A stretch of 64,000 nucleotides of DNA from positions 124,001 to 188,000 of the forward strand of contig NZ_FOGP01000003.1 of the NCBI RefSeq assembly GCF_900111255.1, given 5' to 3'. The notes under the pieces are model-generated. The model searched no databases and was not told where the DNA came from. It saw only the letters and a list, made by a program, of their open reading frames with translations. The DNA is from Parafannyhessea umbonata. GTDB taxonomy: Bacteria > Actinomycetota > Coriobacteriia > Coriobacteriales > Atopobiaceae. Shown here one piece after another: positions 52,799-61,503 of this stretch (positions within the stretch are counted from its first letter, which is position 1; every line of letters starts with the position of its first letter). A program made the position numbers and the translations under genes.

Positions 52799-54193
52799 AT
52801 GCCTGTAACCGCGATCGTCCTCGCAGCTGGCGAGGGAACGCGCATGAAGTCGCGCCACCCCAAGGTAATGCACCGCATGCTGGGAAAGCCCCTTGCCTGG
52901 TGGGCAGTCAACTCGGCGCGCAAGGCCGGAATCGAGCGAATCGTCCTCGTAGTCGGCAACGGCTCCGACGAAGTCCGCTCGTACTTCTCTGCTGACAAGG
53001 ACGTCGAGTTCGTCGAGCAGACCGAGCGTCTGGGCACCGGCCACGCGGTACGCGTGGTGCGCGACGCCCTGGGCGGGTTCGGCGGCCCCGTCGTCGTCCT
53101 TTCCGGCGACTCCCCGCTCGTCCGCCCCGAGACCATCGAGGCGCTCGTCGCCAAGAGCACGAGCGAGCACAACGCCTGCACCGTCCTAACCATGACCCCG
53201 CCCGATGTGACCGGCTACGGCCGCGTCCAGACCGACGAGTCGGACGCAGTCCAAGGCATCATCGAGCACAAGGACTGCACGCCCGAGCAGCGCGAGAAGC
53301 TCCTCGAGTGCAATTCGGGCGTCTACTGCTTCTGCGGCCGTCGCCTGAGCCAGAACATCGACAAGGTCGGCAACGACAACGTCCAGGGCGAGTACTACCT
53401 GACCGACATGGTCGGCATCTACGTGGGCATGGGCGAGCCCGTTGCATGCGTCCACTGCGACGACTACTCCGAGCTTCTGGGCGTCAACAGCCGCATCCAG
53501 CTTGCACAGGCCACCAAGATCATGCAGCGCCGCATCAACGAGGGCCTCATGGCCCGGGGCGTCACCATGCTCGACCCGGATCAGGTCTGGGTCGGGCCCG
53601 AAGCCACGATCGGGCAGGACTGCGTGCTTCTCCCCCAGACCTTTGTCTGGGGCAAGACCTCCGTGGGCTGCGACTGCACCATCGGCCCGAACAGCCGCCT
53701 CGAGAACGCCACGGTCGGCAACGGCTGCACCGTGGACGAGACCATCATCGTGGACTCCTCCATCGACGACGACGTCAACTGCGGCCCCCGCGCCTACCTG
53801 CGCGGCGGCACCCACTTCTGCAAGGGCGCCAAGGCCGGCACGCACGTCGAGCTCAAGAACTCCACCGTGGGCGAGGGCTCCAAGGTCCCGCACCTCTCCT
53901 ACATTGGCGACACCACCATGGGTGCCGGCGTCAACATTGGCGGCGGCTCAATCACCTGCAACTACGACGGTGTCCACAAGAACAAGACCTTCATCGGCGA
54001 CGGCGCCTTCATTGGCTCCGACACCATGATGGTCGCCCCCGTCAGCATTGGGGCAGACGCCATCACCGGCGCCAGCTCCTGCATCACCAAGGATGTCCCC
54101 GCCGGCGCGCTCGCCATCGAGCGCTCTGACGAGAAGATCATTGCCGGATACGCCGCAAAGCGCCGTGAGCGTCTCGAGAAAGGGAACAAGTAG
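52799..54193 (+). CDS. glmU: Bifunctional GlmU (UDP-GlcNAc synthesis)
   Basis: Makes UDP-N-acetylglucosamine from glucosamine 1-phosphate: acetylation by the C-terminal left-handed beta-helix, uridyl transfer by the N-terminal domain. 464 residues. AIVLAAGEGTRMKSRHPKVM (residues 5-24) is the uridyltransferase signature; LERLGTGHAV and VLSGDSPLV follow. From about residue 260 there are hexapeptide repeats, including GCTVDETIIVDSSI and VPHLSYIGDTTMGAGVNIGGG near 380. The ATG at 52799 has GGAGG seven bases before it. The prs gene begins two bases after the stop, one operon supplying sugar nucleotides and PRPP. Confidence 0.97.
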   Translation: MPVTAIVLAAGEGTRMKSRHPKVMHRMLGKPLAWWAVNSARKAGIERIVLVVGNGSDEVRSYFSADKDVEFVEQTERLGTGHAVRVVRDALGGFGGPVVVLSGDSPLVRPETIEALVAKSTSEHNACTVLTMTPPDVTGYGRVQTDESDAVQGIIEHKDCTPEQREKLLECNSGVYCFCGRRLSQNIDKVGNDNVQGEYYLTDMVGIYVGMGEPVACVHCDDYSELLGVNSRIQLAQATKIMQRRINEGLMARGVTMLDPDQVWVGPEATIGQDCVLLPQTFVWGKTSVGCDCTIGPNSRLENATVGNGCTVDETIIVDSSIDDDVNCGPRAYLRGGTHFCKGAKAGTHVELKNSTVGEGSKVPHLSYIGDTTMGAGVNIGGGSITCNYDGVHKNKTFIGDGAFIGSDTMMVAPVSIGADAITGASSCITKDVPAGALAIERSDEKIIAGYAAKRRERLEKGNK

Positions 54194-54195
54194 AG

Positions 54196-55191
54196 ATGTA
54201 CGAGAACCTGAGCCAGCCTCTCAACGTCGAGAAGAACATTCGACTCTACACGGGAACGGGCAACCCCCAGCTCGCACAGAGGATCGCGAACGTCCTGCAC
54301 CTCGAGCTCTCCGGCCTCAAGCTCGAGAAGTTCGCCAACGGTGAGACCTACGCCCGCTTTGAGGAGACCGTCCGTGGCAGCGAGGTCTTCTTCGTCCAGT
54401 CCATCGCCGGCCAGAACGTCAACGACCTGCTCATGGAGACCCTGATCGTCGCCGATGCCGCCACGCGCGCGTCCGCCGCGAGCTTTACGGTGGTCATCCC
54501 CCACTACGGCTATGCCCGCCAGGACCGCAAGGCCGCCTCGCGCGAGCCGATTACCGCCCGCCTCGTCGCAAACCTGATCGAGGCCGCCGGCGTCGACCGC
54601 GTCATCGCGCTTGACCTGCACTCCAACCAGATCCAGGGCTTCTTCGACATCCCCGTCACGCACCTGACCGCCCTCTACCAGTTCGGCGACTACTTCAAGA
54701 CCAAGAACCTCGACATGAATAACACCGTCGTCGTCTCGCCTGACATGGGCCGCGCGAAGGTCGCCAAGAAGCTCTCCGACTACCTGGGCTGCGAGGTCGC
54801 GATCGCCCACAAGAGCCGCCCGAAGCACAACGCCGCCGAGGTCATGGGCATTATCGGCAACATCAAGGGCAAGACCTGCATCGTCAACGACGACATGATC
54901 GACACCGCGGGCACCCTGGTGGGCTCCATCACCAAGCTGAAGGAGATGGGCGCAGGCGACATCTACATCAGCGCCACGCACGGCATCTTCTCGGGCCCCG
55001 CTATCGAGCGCCTCGAGAACGCCCCCATCGAGGAGTGCGTCGTCACCGACGCTATCCCCTGCGCCGTCGCCAACACCGTCGGCTCCAAGATCAAGAGCAT
55101 CTCCATCGCCCAGGAGCTGGCCGACGCCATCTACGCGGTCTACGCCGACAAGCCGGTCTCCGGCGTCTCAGGCGGAAACTCCGAGATGTAA
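54196..55191 (+). CDS. prs: Ribose-phosphate pyrophosphokinase (PRPP synthetase)
   Basis: Makes PRPP for nucleotide, tryptophan and histidine synthesis. 331 residues with two PRT-like domains. YARQDRKAASREPITARLVANLIEAAG and DLHSNQIQGFFDIP (in pieces) are family signatures, and the PRPP-binding loop is VNDDMIDTAGT near 234. The flexible active-site loop that usually reads KRR is KSR here. It starts two bases after glmU and is followed by a complex terminator-like inverted repeat, so the operon ends at or after prs. Confidence 0.96.
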   Translation: MYENLSQPLNVEKNIRLYTGTGNPQLAQRIANVLHLELSGLKLEKFANGETYARFEETVRGSEVFFVQSIAGQNVNDLLMETLIVADAATRASAASFTVVIPHYGYARQDRKAASREPITARLVANLIEAAGVDRVIALDLHSNQIQGFFDIPVTHLTALYQFGDYFKTKNLDMNNTVVVSPDMGRAKVAKKLSDYLGCEVAIAHKSRPKHNAAEVMGIIGNIKGKTCIVNDDMIDTAGTLVGSITKLKEMGAGDIYISATHGIFSGPAIERLENAPIEECVVTDAIPCAVANTVGSKIKSISIAQELADAIYAVYADKPVSGVSGGNSEM

Positions 55192-55224
55192 TAGGCGGCC
55201 TCCAGCTCGCCTAGCAGCACGACA

Positions 55225-55289
55225 CGCAAGGGCCGTCCCACTTGGGGCGGCCCTTTTTGCGCGGCGCCCCAAGTGGGACGGCCCTTGCG
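55225..55289. repeat. Perfect 25-bp inverted repeat overlapping a terminator between prs and pth
   Basis: Bases 55225-55249 and 55265-55289 are exact reverse complements (25 of 25), separated by 15 bases. The arm contains AAGGGCCG, which can alternatively pair with CGGCCCTTTTT inside the spacer to form a standard intrinsic terminator (about 55228-55256). The two folds are mutually exclusive, so this could be a terminator whose read-through transcript forms a long RNA hairpin ahead of pth. Confidence 0.85.
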
Positions 55290-55374
55290 ACCCACGGGGG
55301 CGCCAGCAGCGTCGCAGGTACAATATAAGATGAAGCCAGAAGAGAATCGCTGGACACGCACCAAAGGACACGTC

Positions 55375-55971
55375 ATGGCCAAGCAGGCACAACCCAAAGA
55401 GATAAAGCTGATCTGCGGCCTGGGCAACCCAGGACCCGAATACGCGCGCACCCGACACAGCGCGGGCTTCGCAACCGTCGACGCGCTCGCGGAACGCTCG
55501 CACGTCTCGTACTGGAAGAGCCAGGCGGGCTGCGAGATGGCCGACGCCAAGCTGCGCGCGGGCGGCGAGCTTCATGAGGTCATCCTCGCCAAGCCGCAGA
55601 GCTACATGAACACCAGCGGCGGCCCCCTCTCCAAGCTCATGCGCGAGCTGCGCATATCGCCCCAGGAGATTCTGGTGGTGCACGACGAGGTGGACCTGCC
55701 CGTAGGGACCATCCGCGTCAAGTGGGGCGGTGGGCTCAACGCCCACAACGGGCTGCGCTCGATCGCAGACAAGCTCGGCACGCGCGACTTCGCGCGCCTG
55801 CGCTTCGGCATCGGCAGGCCGCCCGGAAAGATGAGCGTCGCCGACTACGCGCTGCGCCAGCTCAAGGGCAGCTTTTTAGACGAGTTCGAGGTCACCGCCC
55901 AGGACGCGGCCTCAGCCTGCGAGAAGTGCCTCGAGCGTGGGGTGCTCTGGTGCCAGGACAGCATCCGCTAG
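55375..55971 (+). CDS. pth: Peptidyl-tRNA hydrolase
   Basis: Releases tRNA from stalled peptidyl-tRNA. 198 residues with ICGLGNPGPEYARTRHSAGF (residues 10-29) carrying the active-site asparagine and histidine, KPQSYMNTSGGPLSKLM, VVHDEVDLPVGTIRVKWGGGLNAHNGLRSI (Asp near 102) in pieces, and FARLRFGIGRP. All catalytic elements are present. The ATG at 55375 is preceded by AAAGGA at seven bases, and TACAAT lies about 50 bases upstream as a possible -10. The frame could start further up, but the family begins here. Confidence 0.96.
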   Translation: MAKQAQPKEIKLICGLGNPGPEYARTRHSAGFATVDALAERSHVSYWKSQAGCEMADAKLRAGGELHEVILAKPQSYMNTSGGPLSKLMRELRISPQEILVVHDEVDLPVGTIRVKWGGGLNAHNGLRSIADKLGTRDFARLRFGIGRPPGKMSVADYALRQLKGSFLDEFEVTAQDAASACEKCLERGVLWCQDSIR

Positions 55972-56072
55972 CGGGCGGGCAGGGTTTCTCGACGGCTTCT
56001 TCGGGCTCCTCGGCACCCGCACCCTCGGCGAGCCCCAAGCTCTGCCGAGCAATAGCGTCCAACAGCCAATAC

Positions 56073-56104
56073 GTCACGCATTTTCGTGACTGGTTAGCTA
56101 TCAT
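56073..56104 (+). promoter_or_regulatory. Palindromic operator overlapping the nfnAB promoter
   Basis: GTCACG (56073-56078) and CGTGAC (56085-56090) form a perfect six-base inverted repeat with a six-base spacer, ending in a TATCAT -10-like box at 56099-56104. The palindrome covers the expected -35 region. It suggests control by a dimeric regulator; the identity is unknown. Confidence 0.5.
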
Positions 56105-56200
56105 GTCGAGTTGCGAGCGCACGGGGGGCGCTCGCCGTAACGGTATTCGCGGCGGTGCGCCGCTGCGCAAGTGGCAGTGTTTTGTGAGAGGAGTTCGTTG

Positions 56201-57043
56201 ATGTACAAGATCCTCGAAAAGACGCAGTTCTCGGAGAAGGTCTTCAAGTTCCGCATCGAGGCACCAGAGATGGCCAAGCACGCCCACGCTGGCCAGTTCC
56301 TGATGGTGCGCCCGAACGAGAGCGGCGAGCGCGTTCCGTTCACGTTTGCGGACTGGAATGCCGAAGAGGGCTGGGTCGAGTTCATCTTCATGGTCGTCGG
56401 AAAGACCACGACCATGCTGTCCTCGTACGAGGCCGGAGATTCCCTGCTCGACGTCACGGGCCCCCTTGGCCAGCCCACCGAGATGGGTGACGGCAGGTGG
56501 TGCGTCATCGGCGGCGGCGTCGGCCTCGCCATCGCATTCCCGGTCGCTCGTCAGCTGGCGGCGACCGGCCACGAGGTGCACGCCATCATGGGTGCCCGCA
56601 CCAAGGACCTCCTGCTGCTCGAGGACCAGTTCAGGGCCATCCTACCCGAGGACCACGTCCACATCACCACGGACGACGGCTCCTACGGCGAGAAGGGCGT
56701 CGTCACTGCCCCCCTCGAGCGTCTGCTGGATGCCAAGGCCGTCGACCAGGTCTTCTGCGTCGGCCCCGTCCCGATGATGAAGTTCTCCACGCTCACCGCC
56801 CAGAAGTTCGGCACCCCCATCACCGCGTCGCTCAACCCCATCATGGTCGACGGCACGGGCATGTGCGGCTGCTGCCGCGTCGAGATCGACGGCCAGACCA
56901 AGTTCGCTTGCGTCGACGGCCCCGACTTCGACGCAACGAAGGTCGACTGGGATGACCTTCGCGCACGTCAGGCTGCATACCGTACCGAGGAGGGCCAGTC
57001 CCTCAAGGCCTATGAGGAGGCGAACTGCGCATGCCACAGGTAA
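56201..57043 (+). CDS. nfnA: NfnA-like small subunit, ferredoxin-NADP reductase/transhydrogenase
   Basis: 280-residue flavoprotein of the ferredoxin-NADP reductase family, similar to the small subunit of the NADH-dependent ferredoxin:NADP oxidoreductase NfnAB, also called the sulfide dehydrogenase/SudB group. FLMVRPNESGERVPFTFAD (FAD-binding region), VIGGGVGLAIAFPVARQL (nucleotide loop near 107), and a C-terminal DGTGMCGCCRVEIDGQTKFACVDGPDFD (in pieces) which binds a [2Fe-2S] cluster. The ATG at 56201 has GAGAGGAG eight bases before it. The large-subunit gene overlaps its end by 13 bases. It runs ferredoxin-dependent bifurcation with NfnB. Confidence 0.88.
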   Translation: MYKILEKTQFSEKVFKFRIEAPEMAKHAHAGQFLMVRPNESGERVPFTFADWNAEEGWVEFIFMVVGKTTTMLSSYEAGDSLLDVTGPLGQPTEMGDGRWCVIGGGVGLAIAFPVARQLAATGHEVHAIMGARTKDLLLLEDQFRAILPEDHVHITTDDGSYGEKGVVTAPLERLLDAKAVDQVFCVGPVPMMKFSTLTAQKFGTPITASLNPIMVDGTGMCGCCRVEIDGQTKFACVDGPDFDATKVDWDDLRARQAAYRTEEGQSLKAYEEANCACHR

Positions 57044-58443
57044 ATGGTCGCTGGGTTGCCGACATGAAGGCACCCCGCACTGCAGACAACGAGGAGCCCG
57101 CAGAGGAGCGTGCCCGCGACTTCCGTCCGGTCGACCGCGGTTTCACCGAGGAGATGGCAGTCGCCGAGGCCGAGCGCTGCATGAGGTGCAAGAACCCCAA
57201 GTGCGTCCAGGGCTGCCCCGTCAACATCAACATCCCCGCCTTCATCGAGAAGATCGCCGAGAGGGACTTCGGCGCCGGCCTGGACATCATCCGCGAGTCC
57301 TCGATGCTGCCCGCCATCTGCGGCCGCGTCTGCCCGCAGGAGAACCAGTGCGAGGGTAAGTGCATTCGCGGCATCAAGTCCGAGCCCGTCGCAATCGGCC
57401 AGCTCGAGCGCTTCCTGGGCGACCAGCCCGAGCTCGCGAGCAAACCCGAGATGAAGCCCTCCAATGGCATGAAGGTCGCCGTGATCGGCTCCGGCCCCTC
57501 CGGCATCACCTGCGCCGGTGAGCTGGCGCGCAACGGCTTCGAGGTCACCGTCTTCGAGGCGTTCTTCACGGGCGGTGGCGTTCTGGTCTACGGTATTCCC
57601 GAGTTCCGTCTGCCCAAGGCCGTTGTCAAGCGCGAGATCGACGGCCTGAAGGACATGGGCGTCAAGTTTGAATTCAACTCCGTTATGGGCAACCTCGCTG
57701 ATGCCGAGGAGCTTCTGGGCGAGAAGGGCTTCGACGCGATCTACGTCGCAACCGGCGCCGGCCTCCCCAAGTTCCTGAACATCCCGGGCGAGAACCTCCC
57801 CAACGTCTTCTTCGCCAACGAGTACCTCACGCGCGTGAACCTGATGAAGGCGAACAAGTTCCCCGAGTTCGACACCCCCACCAAGCATGGCAAGCAGGTC
57901 ATCGTCTTCGGCGGCGGCAATGTCGCAATGGACGCCGTCCGCACCGCAAAGCGCCTGGGCGCCGAGCGCGCGATCATCGCCTACCGCCGCACCGAGGACG
58001 AGATGCCTGCCCGTAAGGCCGAGCTCCACCACGCCAAGGCCGAGGGCGTCGAGGTCATGCCGCTTGTCTCCCCCCTCGAGTTCCTCAAGGGCGAGGACGG
58101 CAACGTCTGCGGCGTGCGCGTGCAGAAGATGGAGCTGGGCGAGCCCGACGAGTCCGGGCGCCGTCGCCCCGTCCCCATCGAGGGGGCCGTCGAGGAGATT
58201 CCCTGCGACGTCGCGATCTCCGCAATCGGCACCAACGCCAACCCCTTCGCCAAGAAGATTGGCGGCATGGAGCTCAACAAGTGGGGCTACATCATCGCCG
58301 ACGAGGAGACGGGCCGCACCTCCAACCCCAAGATCTGGGCAGGCGGCGACATCGTCACCGGCGCCGCAACGGTCATCCTGGCCATGGGCGCGGGCAAGAA
58401 GGCTGCCGCCGACATGACCAAGGTGCTGACGGACCAGGAGTAG
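57031..58443 (+). CDS. nfnB: NfnB-like large subunit (NADPH-dependent glutamate synthase small-chain type)
   Basis: 470 residues of the GltD-like family, combining an N-terminal [4Fe-4S] domain with a FAD/NADPH-binding domain. Cysteine clusters CMRCKNPKCVQGCPVN (near 52) and CGRVCPQENQCEGKC (near 92) bind two clusters. VAVIGSGPSGITCAGELARNGF (near 150) is the FAD loop, VIVFGGGNVAMDAVRTAKRLGA near 290 the NADPH loop, and IWAGGDIVTGAATVILAMGAGKKAA completes it (both in pieces). The ATG at 57031 overlaps the small-subunit gene and is preceded by GAGGAGG. Context decides for Nfn over glutamate synthase: no large glutamate synthase is present. Confidence 0.9.
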   Translation: MPQVNGRWVADMKAPRTADNEEPAEERARDFRPVDRGFTEEMAVAEAERCMRCKNPKCVQGCPVNINIPAFIEKIAERDFGAGLDIIRESSMLPAICGRVCPQENQCEGKCIRGIKSEPVAIGQLERFLGDQPELASKPEMKPSNGMKVAVIGSGPSGITCAGELARNGFEVTVFEAFFTGGGVLVYGIPEFRLPKAVVKREIDGLKDMGVKFEFNSVMGNLADAEELLGEKGFDAIYVATGAGLPKFLNIPGENLPNVFFANEYLTRVNLMKANKFPEFDTPTKHGKQVIVFGGGNVAMDAVRTAKRLGAERAIIAYRRTEDEMPARKAELHHAKAEGVEVMPLVSPLEFLKGEDGNVCGVRVQKMELGEPDESGRRRPVPIEGAVEEIPCDVAISAIGTNANPFAKKIGGMELNKWGYIIADEETGRTSNPKIWAGGDIVTGAATVILAMGAGKKAAADMTKVLTDQE

Positions 58444-58487
58444 CCAAGCGACGTCCCCCAAGCGGAAGGCGCGCGAAAGCGATTCAG

Positions 58488-58519
58488 ACGGAGGCCGACC
58501 CCGAAGGGTCGGCCTCCGT
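58488..58519 (+). terminator. Stem-loop after nfnB
   Basis: ACGGAGGCCGACCC (58488-58501) pairs perfectly with GGGTCGGCCTCCGT (58506-58519) around CGAA. The downstream T-run is weak (TCTC), so it may be a poor terminator. Confidence 0.7.
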
Positions 58520-58647
58520 TCTCAAACGAACGTTATGCCATGTGCATTTGGCCGTGCGACGCACAAGCGGCGCTTCGCACGGCCCCAGGCCCCGCCCATG
58601 CACTACCATTGACGAGGCAAGCCACACCCAAAGAAGGGGGACCTTTG

Positions 58648-59313
58648 ATGCAGGACTACAAGCGCGAGTTCATTCAGTTCATGGTCGACAGCCACGTGCT
58701 CAAGTTTGGCGACTTCACGCTCAAGAGCGGTCGCAAGTCCCCGTTCTTCATGAACGCAGGCGCCTACGTGACCGGCGAGCAGCTCCTGATGCTGGGCCGC
58801 TACTACGCACAGGCAATCCACGACAACTTCGGCGACGACTTCGACATCGTATTCGGCCCGGCATACAAGGGCATCCCCCTGTCCGTCGTGACCGCCGTCG
58901 CCTATCACGAGCTCTATGGCAAGGAGATTCGCTATTGCTCCGACCGCAAGGAGGCCAAGGACCATGGCGCCGACAAGGGCCAGCTGCTGGGCGCCGAGCT
59001 GAAGGACGGCGATCGCGTCGTCATCGTCGAGGACGTCACCACCTCGGGCAAGTCGATCGACGAGACGTACCCCAAGCTGAAGGCCGCAGCCGACGTCGAC
59101 GTCAAGGGCCTCATCGTTTCGCTCAACCGCATGGAGGTCGGCAAGGGCGGCAAGGTGTGCGCGCAGCAGGAGATCCAAGAGAAGTACGGCTTCCCCGTCA
59201 CCAGCATCGTCAGCATGGCCGAAGTCGTCGAGGAGCTCGAGGGCTCGGTCATCACGCCAGAGCTCAAGGCCGCCATCGACGCCTACTACGAAAAGTACGG
59301 TGCGAAGGAGTAG
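58648..59313 (+). CDS. pyrE: Orotate phosphoribosyltransferase
   Basis: Makes orotidine 5'-monophosphate from orotate and PRPP, in pyrimidine synthesis. 221 residues. LKFGDFTLKSGRKSPFFMNAG (near 18), a GPAYKGIPLSVVTAVAYHEL strand, and the PRPP loop RVVIVEDVTTSGKSIDE near 130 (Asp-Asp replaced by Glu-Asp, still normal) are typical. The ATG at 58648 has AAGGGGG eight bases upstream. It is separated from nfnB by a stem-loop and followed by a strong terminator, so it may be its own transcription unit. Other pyr genes are not here. Confidence 0.95.
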   Translation: MQDYKREFIQFMVDSHVLKFGDFTLKSGRKSPFFMNAGAYVTGEQLLMLGRYYAQAIHDNFGDDFDIVFGPAYKGIPLSVVTAVAYHELYGKEIRYCSDRKEAKDHGADKGQLLGAELKDGDRVVIVEDVTTSGKSIDETYPKLKAAADVDVKGLIVSLNRMEVGKGGKVCAQQEIQEKYGFPVTSIVSMAEVVEELEGSVITPELKAAIDAYYEKYGAKE

Positions 59314-59367
59314 ACCTCGGGCCAAAGCCCCCATACGGCCGCGAGGGAGGTCGCAGGGACAAATATG

Positions 59368-59412
59368 AGACTGGTGGAGAAGCACGTACTTCTCCACCAG
59401 TCTTCCTTTCTC
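59368..59412 (+). terminator. Strong terminator after pyrE
   Basis: AGACTGGTGGAGAAG (59368-59382) pairs perfectly with CTTCTCCACCAGTCT (59389-59403) around CACGTA, followed by TCCTTTCTCTT. It may also serve the converging glycosyltransferase gene. Confidence 0.85.
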
Positions 59413-59454
59413 TTGCGGAGGCGCACGAGGCGCTGTGACACCAGCTCCCCACCC

Positions 59455-60525
59455 CTAGCGGTTGGCCTTGAGCGTCGCGAAGAGCTTTGTGTTGTGGCGC
59501 TTCACGAACGAGATGAACTTGCCCTCGCGATACGCAAGCGCAGCGTTCCTCTGCCTGATCGGCGCGAGCATCATCTGCATCATGCGGGAGTGCGGACGCG
59601 CCACGGCGACGGCAACCTGAGCTCGGTCAGTCGAGATCATGCGCTCGATCTCGGCCATCTTCTGGTGGACGCTCAGCGTGCACTTGGGGTTGCAGACGTT
59701 TTCGATGCAGCCCACGAGTCGCTCCGCATAGCGGCGCTGGACCATCTCCATGCTGGCAGCGTCACCGTCGAGTCCCCAGTGGTGGTAGAGGTCGAGCATC
59801 CAGCCATGCTCCTCCTCGCGCTTGTCGTACATGTCCGGCCTCCAGCGCGCGGTCTCGGACTCGCTGCGCTGACGGATGAAGTGGTAGTACGGGTGCGAGA
59901 TGACGCCTACCTTCTGGACGTCGCGAATGTAGTCGAGCACGTAGGGAAAGTCGTCCCAGAACGTGGGACGGAACCTCAGCCCAAGCTCCTCGATGCGCGA
60001 GCGCAGGAACAGCTTGTTCCAGGGTGGATACAGCTGGTTCACGTCGAACAGTCGCCATGCGGCGGCGCGGAAGTCTGTCTGGGTTGCGAAGACCGCATCG
60101 GGGCAGTTCTTCACCTCGGTGGTGTGCTGGTCGGCGGCGCCGTAGTAGGTGTCGATGTAGAAGCCGGCAATGACCAGCTCGAGGTCATGCGCGTCGCCGA
60201 ACTTGACCATGTCGGCGAGCATCTGGGGCTCCGCCCAGTCGTCGGCGTCGAAGAACATCACGTACTTGCCGCGGGCACGGTCAAGCGCATTGTTGCGTGC
60301 TGCCGGTGCGCCGCCGTTCTCCTGGTGGATGACCGTGACGCGGATGTCCCTGTCGGCGATGGAGTCCAGAATCTGGCCGGTGCGGTCACTCGAGCCGTCA
60401 TCGACGGCCAGAAGCTCCCAATCCTCAAAGGTCTGGTGCTGCAGGCTCTCGACCGCCCTTCGCACGTACCTGTCGACGTTATACGCCGGCATGATGATCG
60501 ATATCTTGGGCAACCTTGGGGTCAT
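59455..60525 (-). CDS. Family 2 glycosyltransferase
   Basis: 356-residue GT-A-fold enzyme. ISIIMPAYNVDRYVRRAVESL (residues 8-28), WELLAVDDGSSDRTGQI (near 40), and VMFFDADDWAEPQMLADM near 87 (the DxD-like metal-binding aspartates) are the usual GT2 order. The last approximately 150 residues include FWDDFPYVLDYIRD and a Tyr/Arg-rich acceptor region. Sugar donor and acceptor are unknown; it may glycosylate wall polymer, capsule or protein. I start at 60525, with GGAG about eleven bases upstream; a GTG at 60546 is the alternative. It stands alone between terminators. Confidence 0.88.
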   Translation of the reverse strand: MTPRLPKISIIMPAYNVDRYVRRAVESLQHQTFEDWELLAVDDGSSDRTGQILDSIADRDIRVTVIHQENGGAPAARNNALDRARGKYVMFFDADDWAEPQMLADMVKFGDAHDLELVIAGFYIDTYYGAADQHTTEVKNCPDAVFATQTDFRAAAWRLFDVNQLYPPWNKLFLRSRIEELGLRFRPTFWDDFPYVLDYIRDVQKVGVISHPYYHFIRQRSESETARWRPDMYDKREEEHGWMLDLYHHWGLDGDAASMEMVQRRYAERLVGCIENVCNPKCTLSVHQKMAEIERMISTDRAQVAVAVARPHSRMMQMMLAPIRQRNAALAYREGKFISFVKRHNTKLFATLKANR

Positions 60526-60685
60526 GCTGCGATATCTCCAGACCACGGGGTTCGAACTACACGGGCGAGGCCAAACGGGACTCGCCGCACAGGGTGATTA
60601 TCGCCTAGCGCGCAAGCTGCCATGTGAACGTGGCGTGATTATCAAAGGATTTCAGCAGATTCACAGACCGAGGAACCCGTGAACG

Positions 60686-61453
60686 TCACTGCGCGGCGAC
60701 CAGGATTCCCAGCTGGACGCCAAGCTGCACGGGGTCGAGAACCGATCGCGTCCCGCCCGCACCGTTGTCCTCCGACGTGACGGCGGCGTCGAAGTGCTGG
60801 AAGTTCGCGACACCGATGGACTGGACGAGCTCGGCGAGGCTCATCATGTCGCTAACGCTCATGTCGGTGTTGATGGACGAGAAGATGTCGGACGCGGACC
60901 CCAGGATGGCCGAGACGCCATGCCCCTTGAGCGCAGCAACCTTGTCCCAGACGTCCTCCGTCGCGACGACCACGTGGGTCATCCTCAGGTTTGACGCACC
61001 GGCGATGGGGACGATGCAGGCGGAGGGCCCCTGCTCCTGGTAGAGCTCGGCCAGGGTCGTCTCGGTCTCGCCGTTCGCGACCTTGGTGTCCAGGGGAATC
61101 GACGCGATTGCGGCCGTACGGGCCGTCGCGTCGAGCGTGAGGATCTCGGCACGCTTCAGCTGGGGCTTCTCGGCGCTCACGTCGTCAACGGTGAGCACGA
61201 GGACGTTAGTGAACGAGTGCGACGAGAAGGAATAGCCATCTGGGCTGGTGGCGCCCTCCTGGGACTTGACCGCACTGCCGAGGGCCTCGTCCGAGATGCG
61301 GGTCGGCTGGTTCGCCTTGCCCCAGAGGCTAGACACCACAAGGGCGAGCGCGACGAAAATCACCACGAGGACGGCAACCGCCACCGGGTTGAACTTAGGA
61401 TCGTAGTGCCAAACGTCCGTGCGCTCGAACTTCTCGCGCTCCTTGAAAAGCAT
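60686..61453 (-). CDS. Divergent LytR-CpsA-Psr (LCP)-like membrane protein
   Basis: 255 residues with one membrane segment (about 23-43) and an extracellular domain. TNVLVLTVDDVS (near 82), a RAEILTLDATARTAAIASIPLDTKV region (near 101-125, in pieces), and ASNLRMTHVVVATEDVWDKVAALKGHGV (near 159, in pieces) follow the order of LCP ligases that attach wall polymers. In those enzymes the motif is SIPRDT; here it is SIPLDT, and the catalytic-type arginine is missing. It may be a pseudo-enzyme or a regulator. The ATG at 61453 has GGGAGG five bases before it. It lies after lsrF in transcription order and may be independent. Confidence 0.55.
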   Translation of the reverse strand: MLFKEREKFERTDVWHYDPKFNPVAVAVLVVIFVALALVVSSLWGKANQPTRISDEALGSAVKSQEGATSPDGYSFSSHSFTNVLVLTVDDVSAEKPQLKRAEILTLDATARTAAIASIPLDTKVANGETETTLAELYQEQGPSACIVPIAGASNLRMTHVVVATEDVWDKVAALKGHGVSAILGSASDIFSSINTDMSVSDMMSLAELVQSIGVANFQHFDAAVTSEDNGAGGTRSVLDPVQLGVQLGILVAAQ

Positions 61454-61503
61454 GGTGCCTCCCTGCAGCCAATCGTTTCTGTACCGATGATACCCAATGA
61501 GAG

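Noticed and set aside
55225-55289. Terminal inverted repeat of an insertion sequence
   Set aside because: There is no transposase, no space for one between the arms, and no evident target-site duplication beside them.
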